Shown piece by piece: positions 57,502-64,000 of a stretch of DNA of 64,000 nucleotides. The DNA lies in the NCBI RefSeq assembly GCF_011045835.1, contig NZ_CP047349.1:2480001-2544000 (forward strand). Direction: 5' to 3'. How positions within the stretch are numbered: position 1 is the first letter of the stretch; every line of letters starts with the position of its first letter. The stretch is from Proteus terrae subsp. cibarius (GTDB lineage: Bacteria > Pseudomonadota > Gammaproteobacteria > Enterobacterales > Enterobacteriaceae). Position numbers and translations under genes: made by a program. The notes beneath the pieces were generated by a model, which was not told the origin of the DNA, ran no database searches, and saw only the letters and a list, made by a program, of their open reading frames with translations.

Positions 57502-59690
57502 AATATTGTTCTCGCTTTTCACTTTGATTGATATCTAATTTATAATGGTGTGTTCCTGCGCAATAATATGTAAAATTATATATTATCGAGAGCACCTTTT
57601 TGTTTTAATAAAATATTATTTTTAGTAGATAAGAAATATTACAATTCATAACATGACTTATCATATGTAAATAATATACTACGCATTTAAACACTTTCAA
57701 CCAGTCAAAAAAAGACAGTGCAAGTACAATGATTTACTCATACTAGTTGATAATACCTAGGATAATGCTATATCTCCTTTATTTTCATACAGTTAAAATA
57801 TTTTACTTATAAAATCACACTTTTTTTTTCTTAAACTTTACTCACTAATTAGAATTATCATCTAGTAAAAGCTTAATTTAAAGTGTTATTATTTGAGTTG
57901 TGCAAAAATAAATCAACTTATATCAGTCTAATTTATTTAAAATAATAAATTAACCTCATAAAGGTAACGATTTTCTTATTTTTATTAAATAGCTTAAGCA
58001 ATATCAATGAAATCTGTTTTTTTTACAAACAAGCCGATATTACGCTTCCATATCAATGCGTTACATAACTTACATAAAAAAATAGATATAAATCACATTT
58101 TAAACATTTGTTAATTAATTTGTATAAGCATAAACCCTTACTCTTTCAACTAAATATATTTCAAGATCCACAATTCTTTATTACTCTAGAATAAATAAAT
58201 AATAGATTTAATTACTCATTTTTTTTGAATTTTTATTAATGAATAACTTATTTTAATTTTCAATTAGATTAAAAATCTTCTTTATGAAATAGAAAAAAAG
58301 TAAGTCTTAATATAAATATTTTTGTTTTATCAGTAGGTTATTTGAAAGCTAAGCGTATTATTATAAAAACCATTCTTTTTATGACCATGTAATACTATTC
58401 TTTCTTTTTCACTCAAATACGCGCATTTGGCACATTGTAAAAATAGAGTAATAATTACATCTTAAGTTAAATTCACAAGGGAATGAACTGTTAAATATCA
58501 ACTTTGGCATGATCTAATTTTGTTAAAAAAAATAAAAATTAACCTTTTTACATCCTAAGTAATTACACGTATTCCATATAAGAGTTATTCTTACGAGAAA
58601 ATAAACATTAATATTTTTATATAATTTATATTCCTGCCAAATGCACAAATTTCTCCATTTTTCGTAAAAAATGAAATTAACCACTTCAGGACAAATCAAT
58701 TACTGATGAAACAAGTGCTTTTTGCTTTATATCATTTACTATCCAGCTCATTATGGTGTAAAGGTTGATAAATATCAAATCTTAAACTTAGTTCGTTTTA
58801 AATCAAATAGTTATGCAAGATCTCTTACTATATCCCACCTTCAAAAAAGAAGATAAAACATCATTATATTTAACCTTTATTATTACTAGCACAATCCAAT
58901 GATTTATAAAAAGTAAGAAAGATTAACTATAAAGCCCAATTTTTATCTTTTAATCTTCTGTTTTTTTCTTAAAAAATGAGTACCACATATTTATCAATGC
59001 TGACTCAAAATGTTTTAACTTGCTCATTTTATGAGAGATATTGCTCATAAGAAATGAGCAAATAATTTATCACAGTGCATCTAAGGTTATTTAATTTTAT
59101 TAAAAAATTGGAAATACCTATACCTCCCCCCAAAAGGAGTAGGTTTTTCTTTTTCAATTAGAGTAATTTCTTTAATATTTTCAGATTGACATTTGAACCC
59201 CGCTCAAAAATAAATACATATTTTCTACTGAGCGCAATTCCTCATCAAAAATGATTCACTTAACAATAGAAGAACCTTTTCTTTTTTAAGTGGCTCCATT
59301 TAAATGATGAAAACATGACAGAATGTAAAAAAGTGTAATAAAAAAAATGACTTATGAGCACTCTTCACGACAAGTACAATGCAATAACAAGTTAAAACAG
59401 TCTTAGAAACTAAGAGCTCCAAGGGAATAAAATAAGTAGCTAAGTAAGGATAAAGAGATGATGCCAATACAAAGGGCTAGTAAAGTATGTCTATAGGGAT
59501 ATGTAGCCATAAGTGAAGCAACGAGCAACATAATAGAACAGTGCACACAGAGAAAAAGATTAAGGCTCAAAGGATGCAACTAACAGCAATAACGCAGATA
59601 GCAGGTATGAGAAACCAAATAACTATTATTAATTCTTTTAGAAAAACTCTAGGGAAGTAAATAAGAAGCGATAATGAGGATATAAAGAAG
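57502..59690. other. 2.2-kb AT-rich stretch without recognisable genes
   Basis: No frame of 60 codons and no recognisable short gene. Visible structures are a perfect hairpin TTGCTCAT/ATGAGCAA at 59041-59061 with a related CTCATTTTATGAG just before it, and a rightward terminator-like hairpin (ACCTA-TAC-CTCC 59116-59127 / GGAGTAGGT 59136-59144, then TTTTTCTTTTT). 59400-59690 is purine-rich on the plus strand. It may hold a long leader of the MrpJ-like gene, small RNAs, or decayed DNA. Confidence 0.55.
59116..59155 (+). terminator. Terminator-like hairpin in the gene-free stretch
   Basis: A 9-bp stem with a 3-nt bulge followed by TTTTTCTTTTT, with no gene upstream on this strand. It may mark the end of an unannotated RNA. 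Confidence 0.5.
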
Positions 59691-59766
59691 TGGTGGGCGG
59701 TATTGGGCTCGAACCAACGACCTCCTCCTTGTAAGGGAGATGCTCTACCAACTGAGCTAACCGCCC
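59691..59766 (-). tRNA. tRNA-Val (anticodon UAC), last of the array
   Basis: 76 nt with encoded CCA, identical to the three other Val copies (60128, 60247, 60364); anticodon UAC. Last gene of the seven-tRNA leftward operon, after the three Lys genes. Confidence 0.97.
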
Positions 59767-59780
59767 GCTTTATTATTAAA

Positions 59781-59856
59781 TGGTGGGTCGTGGGCGATTC
59801 GAACGCCCGACCAATTGATTAAAAGTCAACTGCTCTACCGACTGAGCTAACGACCC
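59781..59856 (-). tRNA. tRNA-Lys (anticodon UUU)
   Basis: 76 nt, acceptor GGGTCGT/ACGACCC, anticodon loop CTTTTAA (UUU), encoded CCA. Identical to the copies at 59897 and 60011. Confidence 0.97.
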
Positions 59857-59896
59857 ATTTAATAATTTTGCGTAAATCTGTAAGTAGCTTTGTGAA

Positions 59897-59972
59897 TGGT
59901 GGGTCGTGGGCGATTCGAACGCCCGACCAATTGATTAAAAGTCAACTGCTCTACCGACTGAGCTAACGACCC
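59897..59972 (-). tRNA. tRNA-Lys (anticodon UUU)
   Basis: Identical second copy, 76 nt with CCA; 40 bp from the previous one. Confidence 0.97.
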
Positions 59973-60010
59973 GTCACAATGTTCACTACTTTATGTTGTA
60001 TTTTTAGGAA

Positions 60011-60086
60011 TGGTGGGTCGTGGGCGATTCGAACGCCCGACCAATTGATTAAAAGTCAACTGCTCTACCGACTGAGCTAACGACCC
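60011..60086 (-). tRNA. lysV: tRNA-Lys (anticodon UUU), lysV position
   Basis: Identical third copy and the first Lys gene in transcription order, following the Val genes as lysV does in E. coli. Confidence 0.95.
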
Positions 60087-60127
60087 ATACCTAACTGTGT
60101 GATATTGCGCGAAATAACCGGATGAAG

Positions 60128-60203
60128 TGGTGGGCGGTATTGGGCTCGAACCAACGACCTCCTCCTTGTAAGGGAGATGCTCTACCAACTGAGCTAACCG
60201 CCC
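60128..60203 (-). tRNA. valY: tRNA-Val (anticodon UAC), valY position
   Basis: 76 nt with CCA, acceptor GGGCGGT/ACCGCCC, anticodon UAC. Third Val gene in transcription order. Confidence 0.95.
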
Positions 60204-60246
60204 ACTTCATGATGACTAAATTCTCACTACCACGCTTTAATGTAAT

Positions 60247-60322
60247 TGGTGGGCGGTATTGGGCTCGAACCAACGACCTCCTCCTTGTAAGGGAGATGCT
60301 CTACCAACTGAGCTAACCGCCC
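60247..60322 (-). tRNA. valX: tRNA-Val (anticodon UAC), valX position
   Basis: Identical 76-nt copy with CCA, second in transcription order. Confidence 0.95.
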
Positions 60323-60363
60323 AATTACACTAAATCATACAACTTATCACAACGAAAAAATAA

Positions 60364-60439
60364 TGGTGGGCGGTATTGGGCTCGAACCAACGACCTCCTC
60401 CTTGTAAGGGAGATGCTCTACCAACTGAGCTAACCGCCC
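60364..60439 (-). tRNA. valU: tRNA-Val (anticodon UAC), valU position
   Basis: Identical 76-nt copy with CCA, first gene after the promoter at 60455-60482. Confidence 0.95.
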
Positions 60440-60454
60440 GTCGTGATGGGGTGC

Positions 60455-60482
60455 ATTATAGGGATACTGCGCTATGAGTCAA
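60455..60482 (-). promoter_or_regulatory. Promoter of the Val/Lys tRNA operon
   Basis: On the minus strand TTGACT (60482-60477), 16 bp, TATAAT (60460-60455), followed by the GC-rich discriminator GCACCCC typical of stringently controlled stable-RNA promoters. The remaining spacer to gltX (60483-60760) holds the gltX promoter region and nothing else I recognise. Confidence 0.88.
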
Positions 60483-60760
60483 CGATTTTTATCAGTTTTT
60501 TATCGTGAAAACGATCGTTCGTTTTATTTTTAGTCAAGATGCTTTTTTTAGCACCATAAGTGACACAGCAATTAACCAAAGTAATCCTATAGGTAGTCTT
60601 CGTCAAACAAAAAATCATCAATTTAAAAATTTTATCTCTGTTAAAAGCTTAATGGCATTGAGGAATTAGCATCCAGTGATAAAATAAGGCAACCATTTCG
60701 TTTTTTTGATAATCACGATTACTTATCTATATATAAGTAAGACGTACAAAGGCAATCCCA

Positions 60761-62179
60761 ATGAGTAAAATAAAAACCCGTTTTGCACCAAGTCCTACTG
60801 GCTATCTACATGTTGGTGGTGCGCGTACCGCACTTTATTCCTGGTTATATAGCCGTCACAATAAGGGCGAATTTGTACTGCGTATAGAAGATACCGACTT
60901 AGAACGTTCTACACAGCCAGCCATCGATGCAATCATGGACGGTATGAATTGGTTAAATCTGAATTGGGATGAAGGTCCTTATTATCAGACTAAACGCTTC
61001 GATCGCTATAACCAAGTGATTGATCAAATGCTATCTGCGGGTACTGCATACCGTTGCTATTGCACTAAAGAGCGTTTAGAGCAACTGCGCGAAGATCAAA
61101 TGGCGAAAGGTGAAAAACCTCGTTACGATGGTTGTTGTCGTGGTGGTAACCATAATCACAGCGCTGATGAACCTCATGTTGTGCGTTTCTTAAACCCACA
61201 AGAAGGTTCTGTCATTTTTGATGACAAAATTCGTGGTCCAATTGAATTTAGTAACCAAGAGCTTGACGATCTGATTATTCGTCGTACTGATGGTTCTCCA
61301 ACTTATAACTTTTGTGTTGTTATTGATGACTGGGATATGGAAATCACTCACGTTATTCGTGGTGAAGATCACATCAACAACACACCTCGCCAAATCAATA
61401 TTCTCAAAGCATTAGGCGCACCTGTGCCTGAATATGCTCACGTATCAATGATTTTAGGTGATGATGGTAAAAAACTTTCTAAACGTTATAACGCGGTCAG
61501 CGTAATGCAATATCGTGATGAAGGCTATTTACCAGAAGCATTATTAAACTACTTAGTTCGTTTAGGCTGGTCTCACGGTGACCAAGAGATCTTTACTATT
61601 GATGAAATGATTGAGCATTTCACTTTAGAAGCGATTAGTAAATCCGCAAGCGCATTTAATACGGATAAACTGCTTTGGTTAAACCATCACTACATCAATA
61701 CACTGCCAGCAGAGAAAGTTGCTGTTCATTTGGATTGGCATATTAAACAACAAAATATTGATACCAGTAATGGCCCATCATTAGTTGAGCTGATCAAATT
61801 ATTAGGCGAACGTTGCAAAACATTAAAAGAGATGGCTGAAAGTTGCCATTACTTCTATGTTGATTTTGACACCTTTGAAGAAACAGCAGCGAAAAAACAT
61901 TTACGTCCAGTTGCTCGTCAACCATTAGAAGTCGTTCGCGATAAATTATCAGCAATTACAGAGTGGACAGCTGAAAATGTTCACCAAGCAATTCAAGATA
62001 CCGCTGATGAATTAGAAGTGGGTATGGGTAAAGTAGGTATGCCATTACGTGTTGCTGTAACAGGCGCAGGTCAATCTCCTGGCTTAGATGTTACCGTTCA
62101 CGCTATTGGTAAAATTCGTAGCGTTGCGCGCATTAATAAAGCATTAGACTTTATTACTGAAAGAGAAAACCAAGCTTAA
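60761..62179 (+). CDS. gltX: Glutamyl-tRNA synthetase
   Basis: A class I synthetase charging tRNA-Glu. 472 aa. HIGH-type motif in [23 protein letters not shown]-type motif KLSKR (about residue 238), zinc-binding [15 protein letters not shown]...CCR insertion, and a C-terminal anticodon-binding helical domain. Divergent from the valU operon and followed by tRNA-Ala genes, as in E. coli. Confidence 0.98.
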   Translation: MSKIKTRFAPSPTGYLHVGGARTALYSWLYSRHNKGEFVLRIEDTDLERSTQPAIDAIMDGMNWLNLNWDEGPYYQTKRFDRYNQVIDQMLSAGTAYRCYCTKERLEQLREDQMAKGEKPRYDGCCRGGNHNHSADEPHVVRFLNPQEGSVIFDDKIRGPIEFSNQELDDLIIRRTDGSPTYNFCVVIDDWDMEITHVIRGEDHINNTPRQINILKALGAPVPEYAHVSMILGDDGKKLSKRYNAVSVMQYRDEGYLPEALLNYLVRLGWSHGDQEIFTIDEMIEHFTLEAISKSASAFNTDKLLWLNHHYINTLPAEKVAVHLDWHIKQQNIDTSNGPSLVELIKLLGERCKTLKEMAESCHYFYVDFDTFEETAAKKHLRPVARQPLEVVRDKLSAITEWTAENVHQAIQDTADELEVGMGKVGMPLRVAVTGAGQSPGLDVTVHAIGKIRSVARINKALDFITERENQA

Positions 62180-62205
62180 TTTACTCGTTAATCTTGCTTA
62201 TTAAG

Positions 62206-62244
62206 AAAGATACATTCCTAAAATAGGGAATGTATCTTTTTTTT
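62206..62244 (+). terminator. Terminator after gltX
   Basis: A 13-bp perfect stem AAAGATACATTCC (62206-62218) / GGAATGTATCTTT (62227-62239) followed by T residues to 62244. Confidence 0.92.
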
Positions 62245-62287
62245 GTACTCTTTTTCAGCAATCAATAAATAATGTGAGATTAACTGA

Positions 62288-62316
62288 TTGACAGTATTGT
62301 GCTTGTTGCCTATTAT
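62288..62316 (+). promoter_or_regulatory. Promoter of the tRNA-Ala pair
   Basis: TTGACA (62288-62293), 17 bp, TATTAT (62311-62316), then a GC-rich discriminator (CAAGCCCG). Near-consensus stable-RNA promoter. Confidence 0.88.
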
Positions 62317-62336
62317 CAAGCCCGTTCCAGTATGTT

Positions 62337-62412
<76 letters not shown>

Positions 62413-62439
62413 ATATACTTCTAGAACAATCCAATATGT

Positions 62440-62515
<76 letters not shown>

Positions 62516-62525
62516 GAATTTTAAG

Positions 62526-62554
62526 ATCCTGAAGAGAAATCTTCGGGATTTTTT
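62526..62554 (+). terminator. Terminator after the tRNA-Ala genes
   Basis: A 10-bp stem ATCCTGAAGA (62526-62535) / TCTTCGGGAT (62540-62549, one G-T pair), followed by TTTTTT. Confidence 0.88.
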
Positions 62555-62582
62555 GTTTTCTACTCCCCCTCTTTATTTATTT

Positions 62583-63338
62583 TTATTGTGCAGTGTAACC
62601 CCCATCAATGGCATAAAATGCTCCCGTTGAGAAACTGCTTTCATCTGAAAGTAAAAATGCGACCGTTTTAGCGACTTCCTCTCTGGTTGCCATTCGTTTC
62701 ATTGGATGTGTATTTGCCATCCATTCACGTACTTCATTGGGTAGCATTTGCATTTTTGGTGTATCGACATAACCAGGCCCAATTGCATTGATCCTTATTC
62801 CTTTGTCTGCAAACTCAAGTGCAGCTGAACGCGTGATCCCTAATACGGCGTGTTTAGCTGCTGTATATGCTGAAATACCTGCAATCCCCACAATGCCATT
62901 AGATGAAGAAAGATTCACAATACTCCCTCCCCCACTTTTCAATATTGCAGGTATGCCATATTTCATACCATAAAATACGCCATTAATGTCCGTATCAATA
63001 ACCGCCTTCCAATCTTCAATCTCATAATCGACAATAGATGTATTATGAGGTCCTGTGATCCCTGCATTATTAACTAAGCCATGTAATGCTCCAACTTGAG
63101 CGATAATAGTTTCAATCATTTTTTCAACTTGAGAAAATGAGGTCATATCCGCCTGTAAAGCGATGACCTTTTTGCCTGTTATATCAATAGAGCGTGCTGT
63201 TTTTGTTATTTCCTCTAAATGCCGACCAGTAATGAAAACCGTTGCACCACGTTGGAATAGCAATTGTGCAATGCCTTCACCCACACCTGTACTTGCTCCT
63301 GTGACTAAAATCACTTTATCTTTAAAATAGTCCATCAT
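62583..63338 (-). CDS. SDR-family oxidoreductase
   Basis: 251 aa. A classical short-chain dehydrogenase: cofactor motif TGASTGVGEGIA, NNAG, catalytic Ser in VNLSSSNG, YxxxK in AYTAAKHAV, and the PGYVDTP loop; ends with DGGYTAQ. FITGRH after beta-2 suggests NADP(H). GAGG about 10 bp upstream favours ATG 63338 over the longer open frame. The substrate is unknown. It is divergent from a MarR-type regulator with shared operators. Confidence 0.9.
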   Translation of the reverse strand: MMDYFKDKVILVTGASTGVGEGIAQLLFQRGATVFITGRHLEEITKTARSIDITGKKVIALQADMTSFSQVEKMIETIIAQVGALHGLVNNAGITGPHNTSIVDYEIEDWKAVIDTDINGVFYGMKYGIPAILKSGGGSIVNLSSSNGIVGIAGISAYTAAKHAVLGITRSAALEFADKGIRINAIGPGYVDTPKMQMLPNEVREWMANTHPMKRMATREEVAKTVAFLLSDESSFSTGAFYAIDGGYTAQ

Positions 63339-63390
63339 TTCAACTTCACCTCTTATCAACTGCATCAAGTTTTATCGGGCAACCACAAGG

Positions 63391-63410
63391 TAGTTAACCT
63401 AAGTTAACTA
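63391..63410. promoter_or_regulatory. MarR-type operator 1
   Basis: TAGTTAAC-CTAA-GTTAACTA, perfect 8-bp arms. Confidence 0.75.
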
Positions 63411-63424
63411 TACGCCATCTTATT

Positions 63425-63444
63425 TGATTAACTTTAGTTAATCA
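63425..63444. promoter_or_regulatory. MarR-type operator 2
   Basis: TGATTAACT-TT-AGTTAATCA, perfect 9-bp arms; its centre is 34 bp from operator 1. Confidence 0.78.
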
Positions 63445-63480
63445 ATATAAAGTTTATTCGTAATGAATCACCTGATAATA

Positions 63481-63494
63481 TTAACTTTAGTTAA
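63481..63494. promoter_or_regulatory. MarR-type operator 3
   Basis: TTAACT-TT-AGTTAA, the same core, 25 bp before the regulator start; probably autoregulatory. Confidence 0.72.
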
Positions 63495-63518
63495 CATAAT
63501 TTATGAGATAGCGTATTT

Positions 63519-63959
63519 ATGGAGAAGTGTAAATTAGAAAACGCATTGTCATTATTACAATGCACATTAGTCGCGCAACGAACTCGTTATACACCAGAAC
63601 AAGTCACTTGGGGTCAATATGATATTTTAGAATTATTGCGCTTACGAGGTGACTTAACCCCTTCTCAATTAAGTGATTCATTGGCAATTTCAAGACAGAA
63701 TTTATCGAAATTTATGCGGGGATTAAAATCCTTAGGATTTATTGCGCAGTATCGTTCTGAAAAAGACAAGCGTGAGCTTATTACTCATTTAACTGATGAG
63801 GGTCACGCTTTTCTGGCAAGAGCGGCGTTAGGCCGAAAACAAAATGCTGAGAAAATAAGTGAATGCTTAACGCTCGGAGAGCAAACATTATTTATTGAAT
63901 TAAGTCAGAAAATCATTAATGCATTAACACCTGGTAAATCAGCTATGGATAATAATTAA
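63519..63959 (+). CDS. MarR-family transcriptional regulator
   Basis: 146 aa with a winged helix-turn-helix (LTPSQLSDSLAISRQNLSKFMRGLKSLGFIAQYRSEKDKRE, about 48-90) in which the wing DKRE is typical of MarR proteins. It is divergent from the SDR gene; three TTAAC...GTTAA palindromes lie between them, so it probably represses both until an unknown ligand binds. Confidence 0.9.
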   Translation: MEKCKLENALSLLQCTLVAQRTRYTPEQVTWGQYDILELLRLRGDLTPSQLSDSLAISRQNLSKFMRGLKSLGFIAQYRSEKDKRELITHLTDEGHAFLARAALGRKQNAEKISECLTLGEQTLFIELSQKIINALTPGKSAMDNN

Positions 63960-64000
63960 CATCACCGCTTTAATGGTTTTAATAGTCCTTCTAAACCTTC

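Noticed and set aside
59403..59531. 42-codon hydrophobic minus-strand frame (starts MLLVASLMATYP) in the gene-free stretch
   Set aside because: It could be a one-helix membrane protein, but there is no ribosome binding site and pyrimidine-rich DNA yields hydrophobic codons by chance.
60122..60316. Plus-strand frame of 64 codons over the tRNA-Val genes (and overlapping minus-strand frames)
   Set aside because: These frames are translations of tRNA genes and their repeats, a common false call.

Overview
The window looks like a chromosomal segment of a Proteus species, most likely P. mirabilis or a close relative. The evidence is low GC content, protein sequences close to but clearly distinct from their E. 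coli counterparts, a stand-alone MrpJ-like regulator, and gene order that follows the E. coli 50-54 min region (ackA-pta ... ubiX-purF-cvpA-dedD-folC-accD-dedA-truA-usg-pdxB-fabB-mnmC ... aroC-prmB-smrB-sixA-fadJI-yfcZ-fadL-mlaA-argW ... valUXY/lysV-gltX-alaXW). The species is inferred from the sequence alone.

Layout. 1-2.8 kb: the end of ackA, then pta. 2.8-8.2 kb: an accessory patch with a chromosomal hok-type toxin locus and a duplicated piece of its leader, a lipoprotein-type broad-specificity amino-acid racemase, a single orphan type I-E CRISPR repeat, and a UlaA-type PTS operon facing a LacI-family regulator across two operators. 8.2-20.5 kb: yfcD, yfcG, yfcH, an ERIC element, then the long leftward housekeeping block ubiX to pdxB with a PurR box before cvpA-purF. 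20.6-22.5 kb: an AraC regulator divergent from an EamA transporter. 23-30.3 kb: fabB (FabR and FadR sites), mnmC, an acetyltransferase, a lipoprotein, yfcL, epmC, yfcA. 30.4-41.1 kb: aroC, prmB, smrB, sixA, fadJI, yfcZ, fadL, mlaA, with FadR sites before fadI and fadL. 41.3-43.4 kb: a split NTF2-like/P-loop gene with a dnaX-like slippery heptamer, a GDCCVxC mini-protein and a lipoprotein phosphatase.

43.5-46.7 kb is a small, decayed genomic island at the 3' end of argW (tRNA-Arg CCU). It is bounded by a perfect 14-bp direct repeat and holds an integrase stub, a LexA-box-controlled S-type bacteriocin with a candidate immunity gene, and a frameshifted holE/hot gene.

46.9-56.6 kb is the most interesting stretch. 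An AraC/TSUP pair is followed by phsABC (thiosulfate reductase, a molybdoenzyme) and then by a TonB-dependent receptor plus a periplasmic metal-chelate-binding protein. I find an essentially perfect ModE-type operator in the phsA upstream region and two more upstream of the receptor, one overlapping its candidate -10. The simplest reading is a molybdenum-responsive locus that couples a molybdoenzyme to an outer-membrane uptake route for molybdate or a molybdenum chelate. This is an inference from operators and gene families; the substrate is not proven.

56.6-64 kb: an MrpJ-like regulator beside a 2.2-kb AT-rich non-coding stretch, a seven-gene tRNA operon (Val/Lys), gltX, two tRNA-Ala genes, and an SDR dehydrogenase divergent from a MarR regulator with three palindromic operators between them.
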